13,663 nucleotides of DNA from Syntrophomonas sp. UBA1376 (GCA_002305535.1 DBRE01000087.1:1-13663); one strand, 5' to 3'; shown: positions 1 to 7,102, counted from the first letter of the stretch. Numbers and translations: made by a program. The notes: a model not told the origin generated them from the sequence alone.

Positions 1-237
1 CTGGTTATCTATGATGCTCATTTTACTGATGAGGAATATGATCGGCACCGGGGTTGGGGCCACTCTACCTGGCAGGAAGGGCTCAATCTGGTTCAGGAAG
101 CCGATGCGGGCCGCTTGCTCCTTTTCCATCATAATCCGGAGCGCAACGACCAACAAATGGCCCAGCTGGAGGAAATGCTCAGCTGTGATTACCCGCAAAT
201 AAGCGTGGCCAGGGAAGGTATGGTGATTGAGTTATGA
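1..237 (+). CDS. MBL-fold metallo-hydrolase, C-terminal part (5' end outside window)
   Basis: The reading frame is open from base 1 and ends at TGA 235-237, giving 78 residues. The tail carries the end of a metallo-beta-lactamase fold of the PhnP / cyclic-nucleotide phosphodiesterase-like type. There is an Asp in 'VIYDAHF' (visible residue 5), a 'GWGHSTW' motif (18-24) and a final 'LLLFHHNP' (39-46) whose His would complete the di-metal site. The family hydrolyses phosphoesters or related bonds in the cytoplasm; the substrate cannot be told from this fragment. The stop overlaps the next start (ATGA, 234-237), so it is translationally coupled to the GAF/HD-GYP gene. Lying next to a nucleotide cyclase and an HD-GYP enzyme, a role in second-messenger turnover is plausible but inferred. 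Confidence 0.8.
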   Translation: MVIYDAHFTDEEYDRHRGWGHSTWQEGLNLVQEADAGRLLLFHHNPERNDQQMAQLEEMLSCDYPQISVAREGMVIEL

Positions 238-1745
238 AAGAGACCCCTTTTAGGGCAGAGGAACATCTGGAGGAATTACTCAATATAGGCATTGCCCTGT
301 CTGCGGAAAAGGATCATACCAAGCTACTGGAACGCATCCTCACGGAAGCCCGCAAGATCACCGGCGCAGATGCCGGGACCCTCTACCTCTGTGGCGATGA
401 GGGACTGTTATTTAAGATCATCCAGAATGATACTATGGGAGTATACCAGGGTGGGCAAGGAGAACCGGTTGATTTACCCCCGGTACCTTTAAACCCTGAT
501 AATATTCACAATGTTTCTTCCTGGGTCGCTTTGAATAAGAAGAGTGTCAACATCCCCGATGTCTATACTGCCGAGGATTTTGATTTCTCAGGCCCCAAGA
601 AATATGATGCTCTAACTAATTATCGCACCAAATCTATGTTGGTGGTGCCTCTGGAAAACTATGAGGGTGAAGTCATTGGCGTCTTGCAGCTTATTAATGC
701 CAAAAATGATCAGGGAGAGATCGTTTCTTTCGCCACTGAGATGGAAAAGATCATCTTCTCTCTGGCCTCACAGGCAGCAGTTTCTTTGACCAATATGCAG
801 TATATAGAAGAGATCGATAATCTCTTACATTCCTTTGTGCAGGTGATGGCTACAGCTATTGATGCCCGCACACCCTATAATGTGAATCACACCCGCAGCA
901 TTGCTGAGTTGGCTGAAAAACTGGCTCTCTACATTGATGGTCTGGAAAATGGGCCTCTGGCAGCCGAGAGGTTCCCGGAAAACCGGATCGTGCAGTTGGT
1001 AATGGCTGCCTGGCTGCATGACATTGGTAAAGTGGCTATCCCTTTAAGTGTCATGGATAAACCCAGTCGTCTGGGCAAACGCCGTGAGATCGTGGATATG
1101 AAACTGGAATTGGCAGCCGTCCAGCTCAAGTATGAATTATCCCAGGCGAAAGCCCAAGACGATGACCCCGCGGTGGAGGCTGATTTTGAGCAAAAGCTGG
1201 CTTACTTGGATCATGTTGCAGAACTTATAGCCAAAGTCGATCTTCCCTCTACTTTCGTAGACAAAGAACTGGCCGAAGAATTAAACAAAATTGCTCGCTG
1301 GGAGTATCTGCCTGGACAATATCTCCTCACCGATGAGGAACTGAAAGACTTATGCATCCCACGGGGAACATTGAACGATGAAGAGCGTAAAATCATGGAA
1401 AACCATGTTGCGGTGGCTCAACGGATGCTGGATAAGATCCCCTTTAACAGTCGCTTAAAAGATGTGCCAGCCTGGGCCTTGAGCCATCATGAATTATTGG
1501 ATGGTACCGGTTACCCCCTGGGCCTCCGGGGAGAGGAGATTCCCTTGGAAGCGCGACTTCTTACTATTCTAGATGTCTATGATGCTCTGACCGCTACGGA
1601 TCGTCCCTATAAGAAGCCTATGTCTCCCCAGGCAGCACTGAATATTCTGGACAAGATGGCTGAGGAAGGCAAGCTGGATAGCCTGTTATTGGATGCATTT
1701 AAGAAAAGCCGTGTTTGGGCCGGCGAAGGGGGTAACGACCATTAA
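234..1745 (+). CDS. GAF domain / HD-GYP domain phosphodiesterase
   Basis: A 503-residue cytoplasmic protein. A GAF sensor domain spans about residues 10-190 and ends in the typical 'GVLQLINA' strand. An HD-GYP domain spans about 195-495. Metal-site residues are visible: H219, H262-D263 in 'LHDIGK', H391, H418-H419, and the signature 'HHELLDGTGYP' (418-428), followed by 'LDVYDALTATDRPYKK'. HD-GYP enzymes hydrolyse cyclic di-GMP to pGpG or GMP, so that is the likely reaction, gated by a small ligand or redox state at the GAF domain. HD and GYP motifs are about 155 residues apart, roughly 95 more than in RpfG-type enzymes; the extra charged, helical stretch is about residues 280-375. There is no good ribosome binding site at usual spacing. 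Translation probably depends on the ATGA overlap with the MBL gene. Confidence 0.9.
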   Translation: MKETPFRAEEHLEELLNIGIALSAEKDHTKLLERILTEARKITGADAGTLYLCGDEGLLFKIIQNDTMGVYQGGQGEPVDLPPVPLNPDNIHNVSSWVALNKKSVNIPDVYTAEDFDFSGPKKYDALTNYRTKSMLVVPLENYEGEVIGVLQLINAKNDQGEIVSFATEMEKIIFSLASQAAVSLTNMQYIEEIDNLLHSFVQVMATAIDARTPYNVNHTRSIAELAEKLALYIDGLENGPLAAERFPENRIVQLVMAAWLHDIGKVAIPLSVMDKPSRLGKRREIVDMKLELAAVQLKYELSQAKAQDDDPAVEADFEQKLAYLDHVAELIAKVDLPSTFVDKELAEELNKIARWEYLPGQYLLTDEELKDLCIPRGTLNDEERKIMENHVAVAQRMLDKIPFNSRLKDVPAWALSHHELLDGTGYPLGLRGEEIPLEARLLTILDVYDALTATDRPYKKPMSPQAALNILDKMAEEGKLDSLLLDAFKKSRVWAGEGGNDH

Positions 1746-3519
1746 GGACTGGCGCAATTATCAAAAACATGTAGCGATTGCCTTATTATTTCTCATCTTC
1801 TGCTTATTTGCCTATTTGGATTCCTTTGCAACCCTGGAGAATAAGCTAGAGGATCGTTTTCTTCAAAAAAGCAGCCCGGTTGATACTGATATCATAATCA
1901 TCGGCATAGATGATCAGAGCCTGGAGGATTTGGGAAGATTCCCCTGGTCCAGATACGTTCATGCCGACTTGTTTAATATTCTGGCCTCAGCGCAGCCTGC
2001 TGCCATAGGTATGGATGTGATTTTTAGTGAACCTTCTGTTGACCCGGGAGAAGATTTGGCTATGGTGGAGGCCATTCGAGAAGCCGGCAACGTGGTTCTG
2101 CCGGTCTATGGTAATTTCCAGGACTATGCCGATGGTCAGGGGGCTATTACTACGGAGGATCTGGTCGAGCCCTTTCCGGATTTTCCTGATCAATTCATTA
2201 CCGGACATATCAACACCTTTCCAGATCCCGACGGTATTATCCGCAAAACTGCTCTTTATCTTGACCATAACGGGGAGATGGTACCCAGCTTCGCCTGGCG
2301 GCTCTACGAGCAGTATTGCCAGGCTAGGGGTTTAGAAAAACCTGAACTCAGCAATGTTCCTCTCGACCCCATCAAGAGAATGGAGATCGCCTATACCGGA
2401 GTACCGGGCGATTATGAACAGGTCAGTTACTCACAGGTATTAAGCGGTGAGATTCCCACCGAAGTATTTAGGGATCGTATTGTGCTGGTGGGTATCTACA
2501 CTGTGGGCATAGGTGATTATTATTTCACACCTCTGGCTGCGGAAGCCCCCATGTTTGGGGTGGAGGTACATGCCAATATTCTCCAAAACCTGTTGCAGGG
2601 CAATTATAAAGAAAGAGTTCCTTTAGCGGCAACCCTGCTGATAATGCTGCTATTGGCAATTGTGGCGGCCTTGGTCTTTACCAGATTTAGCCCGGTAAAA
2701 GGCCTGGCTGTTTGGGCGGTATTGGTGCTAGGTTATCTGCTGGTTGCCCGGCAAATGTATGACAAAGGATATCTGCTGGATCTGCTCTACCCGCTTCTTT
2801 TTGTCTCGCTGGCCTATCTGGTGGCTTTGGCGGCCAGCTATATCTCTGAAATGTTGGAGCGCCGCCGGATCACGGGAGTTTTTAACCGTTATGTGGCTCC
2901 CCAGGTAGTAAACAAGATCCTGGAAGGAGGAGAAAGCGCCCTGCAATTAGGGGGCACCAGACGGGAGATCACCGTGCTCTTTGTGGACATCCGGGGCTTC
3001 ACACCCCTTTCCGAAGCAACTGCTCCCGAGGAAGTGGTGGAGATCCTCAATGAATATCTGACCCTGGTAGCCCAGTCCATTTTCCAGTTTGGCGGCACCC
3101 TGGATAAATTTATCGGGGATGCGGCTATGGCTATCTATAATGCCCCCTTGGATCTGGAGGATCACTGCTTCAAAGCGGTTCAATCTGCCTGGGCTATGAA
3201 GGAGGGTGCTGTTCCGCTACAAGAAAGGCTTTTAGAAAAATTCGGGCGTAATGTCCAATTTGGAATCGGAGTCAATACCGGCCCTGCCGTTATCGGCAAT
3301 ATTGGGGCCAGCTTCCGGATGGATTACACCGCCATCGGTGATACAGTCAATACCTCAGCTCGGCTGGAGAGTAATGCTCAAGCCGGACAGATCCTGATTT
3401 CCCAAGCAGTGTATGAGCAGGTGCAAGATCGGGTCGAGGTCACCAGCCTGGGAGAAATAAGTGTCAAGGGCAAGACCCAGGGAATAAATGTCTACCAGGT
3501 GGACGGTATCAAAGCCTAA
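1693..3519 (+). CDS. CHASE2-domain membrane adenylate/guanylate cyclase (class III)
   Basis: Up to 608 residues. A transmembrane helix (about 26-43) is followed by an extracytoplasmic CHASE2 sensor (about 50-305), three transmembrane helices (about 311-331, 336-353, 362-385) and a class III cyclase domain (about 422-600). Both metal-binding Asp residues are present (D432 in 'FVDIRGF', D476 in 'FIGDAAMAIYN'). So are the purine-selecting pair K472 and D544, and the transition-state pair N553 and R557 in 'GDTVNTSARLE'. This predicts an active cyclase, most likely ATP to cAMP because of the Lys/Asp pair. It overlaps the HD-GYP gene. Start choice is open: ATG 1693 and GTG 1711 have poor ribosome binding sites. 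AAGGGGG (1726-1732) is ideally placed for an ATT codon at 1741, which would give 592 residues and begin just before the first membrane helix. Confidence 0.9.
   Translation: MHLRKAVFGPAKGVTTIKDWRNYQKHVAIALLFLIFCLFAYLDSFATLENKLEDRFLQKSSPVDTDIIIIGIDDQSLEDLGRFPWSRYVHADLFNILASAQPAAIGMDVIFSEPSVDPGEDLAMVEAIREAGNVVLPVYGNFQDYADGQGAITTEDLVEPFPDFPDQFITGHINTFPDPDGIIRKTALYLDHNGEMVPSFAWRLYEQYCQARGLEKPELSNVPLDPIKRMEIAYTGVPGDYEQVSYSQVLSGEIPTEVFRDRIVLVGIYTVGIGDYYFTPLAAEAPMFGVEVHANILQNLLQGNYKERVPLAATLLIMLLLAIVAALVFTRFSPVKGLAVWAVLVLGYLLVARQMYDKGYLLDLLYPLLFVSLAYLVALAASYISEMLERRRITGVFNRYVAPQVVNKILEGGESALQLGGTRREITVLFVDIRGFTPLSEATAPEEVVEILNEYLTLVAQSIFQFGGTLDKFIGDAAMAIYNAPLDLEDHCFKAVQSAWAMKEGAVPLQERLLEKFGRNVQFGIGVNTGPAVIGNIGASFRMDYTAIGDTVNTSARLESNAQAGQILISQAVYEQVQDRVEVTSLGEISVKGKTQGINVYQVDGIKA
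1726..1743 (+). promoter_or_regulatory. Strong ribosome binding site before a possible ATT start of the cyclase gene
   Basis: AAGGGGG lies at 1726-1732, 8 bases before ATT 1741-1743. The ATT is in frame with the cyclase and overlaps the TAA stop (1743-1745) of the HD-GYP gene. No ATG, GTG or TTG in this frame sits at a fitting distance. ATT starts are rare but known (for example infC). The start call is an inference. Confidence 0.45.
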
Positions 3520-3530
3520 TAGGAGCGAAA

Positions 3531-3550
3531 GATGCAAGCGGATGCAAGCG
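3531..3550 (+). repeat. Direct tandem repeat of GATGCAAGCG
   Basis: The ten-base unit GATGCAAGCG occurs twice in a row, at 3531-3540 and 3541-3550. The second copy is the outer end of the inverted repeat at 3541-3639. This may be a target-site or slippage duplication at the edge of that element. Confidence 0.8.
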
Positions 3551-3639
3551 GGGACGGTTCTTTCGGTCATTTGCATAAGGCAGGGGTAGGCTAAAACAGC
3601 TAACCTAAAATGACAGAAAGAACCGTCCCCGCTTGCATC
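3541..3639. repeat. Long inverted repeat (REP/MITE-like) between convergent genes
   Basis: The arms 3541-3564 and 3616-3639 are perfect 24-base reverse complements. After one mismatch (3565/3615) they pair for seven more bases (3566-3572 with 3608-3614). The 35-base centre has a weaker inner stem. The core GGGGACGGTTCTTTC resembles repeats I recall near REP-associated IS200-type transposases; that link is from memory and no transposase is visible here. It sits 21 bases after the cyclase stop and 3 bases beyond the end of mnmA, so it could also serve as a two-way transcription stop. There is no clear U-run on either side. Confidence 0.85.
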
Positions 3640-3642
3640 CTG

Positions 3643-4662
3643 CTACAGGATGTGACCACCGCCCAGTACCAAATCCTTCTGGTAGAACACTACCGATTGT
3701 CCGGGCGTGATAGCCCTCTGGGGATCCTGGAAGCGAACTAAGACTCGGTCATGACTCTGGTTTTCGATGGTTGCCTTTGCAGGGCGGGCGGTGGAACGTA
3801 TTTTAGCCTCAACAGTAAGGGCCTTTTCCAGTCTATCGATGCCGATCCAATTATTAGCGGCAGAAACCAGTTCCTGACTAAATAGATGGTGTTCATCATC
3901 GACTATCAGTCGATTTTTGTTAATATCCATTCCCAGCACAAAGGCAGGTTTACCAACATTTATCCCCAGCCCCTTCCGCTGACCAATGGTATAAAAAGCC
4001 AAACCGCGATGACGTCCCAACACCTCCCCTTTAAGGTTCACTATCTCCCCAGGCTGTAATGCCAATCCCTGTCCTTCCAAGAACTCCCGGTAATCACCAG
4101 CTATAAAACAGATTTCCTGGCTGTCCGGTTCCTGAGCCACTGCTAAGCCGTGTTGGCCAGCCAGTTGCCTTACCTGATCTTTGGTCATTTCCCCCAGAGG
4201 GAATAAAGTATGGGCTAACTGCTCCTGGGTCAGCTGATACAAGAAGTAGCTCTGGTCTTTGCTGTGGTCAGTTCCTTTGAGCAGATGGTAACGGCCACTG
4301 GGTTCGTGGTACTCGATGCGGGCATAATGACCGGTGGCCACCCGATCGTAGCCCTCCTCTAAAGCGATCTGCAGCAGGGCGCCAAACTTGATCCAGCGAT
4401 TGCATTCTACACAGGGATTGGGAGTATGGGCCTGTGCATAAGTGGAACAGAAGTATTCGATGACATGCTCTTGGAATTGTTTACGAAGATCTACCACATG
4501 ATGCTTGATACCCAGACCTTCTGCCGCCAGAGCTGCCTTTTGAGCCACGGCAGGATCCCAGTTTATCATGGTGAGTCCTTCCACCTGGTAGCCTTGCTCC
4601 CGAAGCAGCAGGCAAGCCATAGTGCTGTCGATCCCACCGCTCATTAATACGGCTACTTTCAA
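3643..4662 (-). CDS. mnmA: tRNA-specific 2-thiouridylase MnmA
   Basis: This 339-residue enzyme installs the 2-thio group on U34 of tRNAs for Lys, Glu and Gln, using ATP and a persulfide relay in the cytoplasm. The PP-loop 'SGGIDST' is at residues 8-14. The two catalytic cysteines are visible: C84 in 'TPNPCVECN' and C185 in 'SQEICFI'. Also present are 'ATGHYAR', 'KDQSYFLYQL' and 'YTIGQRKGLG', and the usual 'VLGGGHIL' C-terminus. I chose the TTG start at 4660-4662 because AGGAGG (complement of 4672-4677) lies 9 bases upstream and the protein then begins 'KVAVLMSGG' as in homologues. A start at 4704 would add 14 unrelated residues. The gene stands alone, convergent with the cyclase gene, and is bounded on both sides by different inverted repeats. 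Confidence 0.95.
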   Translation of the reverse strand: MKVAVLMSGGIDSTMACLLLREQGYQVEGLTMINWDPAVAQKAALAAEGLGIKHHVVDLRKQFQEHVIEYFCSTYAQAHTPNPCVECNRWIKFGALLQIALEEGYDRVATGHYARIEYHEPSGRYHLLKGTDHSKDQSYFLYQLTQEQLAHTLFPLGEMTKDQVRQLAGQHGLAVAQEPDSQEICFIAGDYREFLEGQGLALQPGEIVNLKGEVLGRHRGLAFYTIGQRKGLGINVGKPAFVLGMDINKNRLIVDDEHHLFSQELVSAANNWIGIDRLEKALTVEAKIRSTARPAKATIENQSHDRVLVRFQDPQRAITPGQSVVFYQKDLVLGGGHIL

Positions 4663-4706
4663 GGTAATACGCCTCCTATTCCCAAAAGCAAAATTACTCC
4701 CCATGC

Positions 4707-4787
4707 TGTCATCCTGAGGGAGGAACGACCGAAGGATCTTATCCTCTACTACTGGTAAAGATTCTTCGGCGACGCCTCAGAATTACA
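4707..4787. repeat. Imperfect inverted repeat element upstream of mnmA
   Basis: The arm beginning TGTCATCCTGAGG (4707-4740) pairs imperfectly with the arm ending CCTCAGAATTACA (4758-4787), including GAAGGATCTT against AAGATTCTTC. The pattern GTCATCCTGAG...GAAGGATCT...AGATTCTTC...TCAGAAT resembles a dispersed palindromic repeat seen in many bacterial genomes (recalled, not searched). It lies 45 bases upstream of the mnmA start, so the mnmA promoter must be inside or beyond it. I see no clear promoter for mnmA. Confidence 0.65.
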
Positions 4788-4881
4788 GCCTCTTTCAGCG
4801 GTAACTGATCGTATTGTTCCCTTCTTTATACCACCACCACCGGCGGCTGGCAAGCGACTGGTATACTCGGTTAAGTTGAAT

Positions 4882-4887
4882 TATAAT
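4882..4887 (+). promoter_or_regulatory. Probable -10 box of the rarA promoter
   Basis: A perfect TATAAT lies at 4882-4887. The hexamer 17 bases upstream (TGGTAT, 4859-4864) is a poor -35. Transcription would begin near 4894, leaving a short leader before GTG 4918. That excludes the upstream TTG at 4876 as the start. Confidence 0.45.
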
Positions 4888-4917
4888 TACAGCAAACCAT
4901 CGAGAGGATCAATCACC

Positions 4918-6252
4918 GTGAATCTATTTGACTATAGTGCCTCTGCATCCAATAAGAAACACGCTCCTCTGGCCTATCGCATGCGACCCAGAAATCTGGA
5001 CGAAGTTATCGGCCAGGGCAAGGTGGTAGGTAAGGGATCACCTCTGCGCCTAGCTATTGAACGTGATGAACTTCATTCCCTGGTCTTATATGGGCCTCCC
5101 GGAACCGGAAAAACCAGCATCGCCCAGATCATATCGGCCATGACACATTCGAATTTTGTCCAGATGCAGGCGGTTACAGCCGGAGTGGGAGATATCCGCA
5201 AAGCTGCCGCCGAGGCTGGGGATCGTCTCAAGTATTATCAACAGAGGACTATCCTCTTCGTGGATGAAATTCACCGCTTTAACAAAAGTCAGCAAGATGT
5301 GCTGCTGCCATTCGTTGAAGAAGGGACCCTGATTCTAGTAGGTGCAACCACCGAGAATCCCCTCTACGAGATAAATAATGCACTCCTTTCCAGAGTTAAA
5401 CTATACATACTGGAGGCTTTGGAGGCCGAGGACATCAAAACTATCGTTGAGCAAGCTGTGGCTGACCCGGAACGAGGCCTGGGACAGCTGGATATCACCT
5501 TTTCGCCCGAGTCACTGGATCTCTTGACAGCTGCCAGCAAGGGCGATGCTCGTATGGCTCTTAATATTCTGGAGACACTAGTGAATTCATTTCAGGAAAA
5601 CGGTGCTTTGCAGGTGGATGCCGAGCTGATAAGAAAGGTGATAGGCCAGCCTATTCTAAAATATGACCGCAGCGGCGACTATCATTATGACACCATATCG
5701 GCTTTTATCAAAAGCATTCGCGGCTCTGATCCGGATGCGGCTGTTTTCTGGCTGGCTGTAATGTTGGAAGGTGGTGAGGATCCTCGTTTTATCGCCCGTC
5801 GCCTCATCATACACGCGGCGGAGGACATTGGCATGGCCGATCCGCGGGCATTGCTGATGGCCAGTGCCGCTGCTCAGGCGGTCGATTATGTAGGATTGCC
5901 GGAAGCGCGCATACCTCTCACTGAGGCCACCGTATACCTGGCCACGGCTCCCAAAAGCAATTCCAGCGTCGTGGCCATCGATAAGGCCATATCCGCGGTC
6001 AGACAGCTAAACAAGATAACTGTCCCCGCTCATCTGGCTGACAGTTCGCACTCCCAGGCTTCCGCTCTATTGGGCAGAGGCCAGGGATATAAATACCCTC
6101 ACAGCTATGGGGGGTATGTAGGCCAAACCTATCTTCCTGCGGAAGTATCTGGCATCAAGCTGTATCACCCTGGTGAAAATGGCTATGAAATAAAGATCCG
6201 CCAATTCCTGCAGCAGTTGCCGCTTGCCAAAAACCAACCACCACAAAAATAA
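4918..6252 (+). CDS. rarA: Replication-associated recombination protein A (AAA+ ATPase RarA/MgsA)
   Basis: A 444-residue clamp-loader-like AAA+ ATPase that acts at stalled replication forks and related to eukaryotic WRNIP1/Mgs1. Walker A 'GPPGTGKT' (59-66), Walker B 'ILFVDEIHRF' with D116-E117, sensor 1 'GATTENP' (142-148) and an arginine finger in 'LLSRVK' (R159) are present. The C-terminal tetramerisation region ends in 'HSYGGYVGQTYLP'. The GTG start at 4918 is preceded by AGAGGA (4903-4908) at 9 bases and gives the usual 'NLFDY' opening and family length. The in-frame TTG at 4876 would add 14 residues but overlaps the likely -10 box. The gene appears to be transcribed alone; its end overlaps the region of the trxA terminator. 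Confidence 0.95.
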   Translation: MNLFDYSASASNKKHAPLAYRMRPRNLDEVIGQGKVVGKGSPLRLAIERDELHSLVLYGPPGTGKTSIAQIISAMTHSNFVQMQAVTAGVGDIRKAAAEAGDRLKYYQQRTILFVDEIHRFNKSQQDVLLPFVEEGTLILVGATTENPLYEINNALLSRVKLYILEALEAEDIKTIVEQAVADPERGLGQLDITFSPESLDLLTAASKGDARMALNILETLVNSFQENGALQVDAELIRKVIGQPILKYDRSGDYHYDTISAFIKSIRGSDPDAAVFWLAVMLEGGEDPRFIARRLIIHAAEDIGMADPRALLMASAAAQAVDYVGLPEARIPLTEATVYLATAPKSNSSVVAIDKAISAVRQLNKITVPAHLADSSHSQASALLGRGQGYKYPHSYGGYVGQTYLPAEVSGIKLYHPGENGYEIKIRQFLQQLPLAKNQPPQK

Positions 6253-6289
6253 TCCGACCCTCCTGGCTACATTCGGCCTAGGAGGGTCG
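6242..6289 (-). terminator. Rho-independent terminator for trxA, possibly two-way
   Basis: CGACCCTCCT (6255-6264) pairs perfectly with AGGAGGGTCG (6280-6289) around a 15-base loop. On the minus strand the stem is followed by ATTATTTTTG, a U-run that overlaps the end of the rarA gene. On the plus strand there is no U-run, so stopping of rarA transcripts here is less certain. Confidence 0.75.
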
Positions 6290-6319
6290 ATAAGCACCTA
6301 TATAAGAGTTTAGATTTAT

Positions 6320-6643
6320 CTAAAGAATCTGATCGATCAGTTTCTGCAGCTGGGCTTTATTTTGGGCACCCACTACACGCTGAACTTCATTGCCATCCTT
6401 GAATACAGCTAGAGTCGGGATACCGCGAATACCAAACTTTGCCGCTAGTTCTTTGTTCTCATCCACATTGATTTTGCCAACCTTCAATTTCCCATCATTA
6501 TCGGCTGCCAGGCTTTCTACTACCGGGCCTACCATTTTACAGGGGCCACACCAGGGTGCCCAAAAATCTACCAGTACCGGAAGTGTTGACTGTACAACTT
6601 CCTGCTCAAAATTATCTTTGGTAATAGTTTTCACATCAGCCAT
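6320..6643 (-). CDS. trxA: Thioredoxin
   Basis: A 107-residue classical thioredoxin, the usual single-domain length. The active site is 'WAPWCGPCK', the cis-proline loop is 'GIRGIPTLAVF', and 'VLVDFWAPWC' and 'KVGKINVDEN' are typical strands. It reduces disulfides and persulfides in the cytoplasm, normally recharged by thioredoxin reductase, which is not in this window. The start is supported by AAAGGAGGA just upstream. It follows the CsoR-like regulator with a 31-base gap and no terminator between them, so the two are probably one transcript controlled by the operator at 6950-6966. That arrangement suggests the thioredoxin is induced by whatever the regulator senses. Confidence 0.97.
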   Translation of the reverse strand: MADVKTITKDNFEQEVVQSTLPVLVDFWAPWCGPCKMVGPVVESLAADNDGKLKVGKINVDENKELAAKFGIRGIPTLAVFKDGNEVQRVVGAQNKAQLQKLIDQIL

Positions 6644-6674
6644 AAAAAAATCCTCCTTTAATCAATCCTTGCAG

Positions 6675-6944
6675 CTAGCGGATCAAACGCCCCATCATGG
6701 TTACGATTTCCTTAAGGTTTGCTTCATCTGAACCATTCTGGCTTGCCGACCGCAAACAATCCTGGGCATGGTTTTCAAAAACCAGTAACCCTACCTGATT
6801 GACTGCAGACCTGATAGCCGCCACCTGGTTTAATACTTCACCACAATCAGATCCTTCTTCGATCATCCTCTGGACACCTCGTACCTGACCTTCGATGCGG
6901 CGTAGCCTCATAATAATACTTTTGCGAGGATCTTCCTCACTCAT
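6675..6944 (-). CDS. CsoR/DUF156-family metal- or thiol-sensing repressor
   Basis: An 89-residue all-helical repressor of the CsoR/RcnR/FrmR/CstR family, with the family signature 'RLRRIEGQVRGVQRMIEEG'. The ligand positions are C34, H59 and C63. This is the same C-x24-H-x3-C spacing as copper-sensing CsoR, and a Glu at 79 matches the second-shell Glu. The usual second-shell Tyr is Asp here (D33). Members bind DNA as tetramers and release it on binding Cu(I), or on persulfide formation in the CstR branch. The gene is preceded by a strong promoter and a palindrome that includes its ribosome binding site, so it should repress itself and trxA. No copper exporter or chaperone gene is in the window, so whether it senses copper or reactive sulfur is open. 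Confidence 0.9.
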   Translation of the reverse strand: MSEEDPRKSIIMRLRRIEGQVRGVQRMIEEGSDCGEVLNQVAAIRSAVNQVGLLVFENHAQDCLRSASQNGSDEANLKEIVTMMGRLIR

Positions 6945-6949
6945 CTTCT

Positions 6950-6966
6950 ATACCCCCTCTGGGTAT
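6950..6966 (-). promoter_or_regulatory. CsoR-type operator overlapping the ribosome binding site
   Basis: ATACCC (6950-6955) and GGGTAT (6961-6966) form a perfect palindrome with a 5-base centre, the G-tract form known for CsoR-family operators. On the minus strand it contains AGAGGGGG, 8 bases before the ATG of the regulator, and lies just downstream of the predicted transcription start. Confidence 0.75.
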
Positions 6967-6976
6967 GTTTAAGTGT

Positions 6977-7005
6977 AGTATATAGAGATTCGTAGATAAA
7001 GTCAA
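6977..7005 (-). promoter_or_regulatory. Sigma-A promoter of the csoR-trxA operon
   Basis: On the minus strand, TTGACT (complement of 7000-7005) is followed after 17 bases by TATACT (complement of 6977-6982). Both boxes are 5 of 6 matches to consensus with ideal spacing. Transcription should begin near 6970, directly before the operator. Confidence 0.8.
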
Positions 7006-7053
7006 CTATAATTTGCGTTCATCCATAGCATAGTATACCTGCATAGGGGAGAC

Positions 7054-7087
7054 AAAAAATTAGAGGTGGCCGATACCGACCACCTCT
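7054..7087 (-). terminator. Rho-independent terminator of the 35-aa membrane protein gene
   Basis: AGAGGTGG (7062-7069) pairs with CCACCTCT (7080-7087), with two more pairs inside after one mismatch and a 4-base loop. On the minus strand the stem is followed by AATTTTTT (complement of 7054-7061). It lies 15 bases after the stop of the small gene and insulates the csoR promoter from upstream transcription. Confidence 0.85.
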
Positions 7088-7102
7088 CTAACCTTACTAA
7101 GC

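Noticed and set aside
3520..3642. Small coding frames within the inverted repeat region, with peptides such as TERTVPAC
   Set aside because: They arise from the repeat sequence itself; no start signals are present.
4663..4704. Longer N-terminus of MnmA from an upstream start at 4704
   Set aside because: It would place the AGGAGG site inside the coding region and add residues not typical of MnmA; TTG at 4662 fits better.
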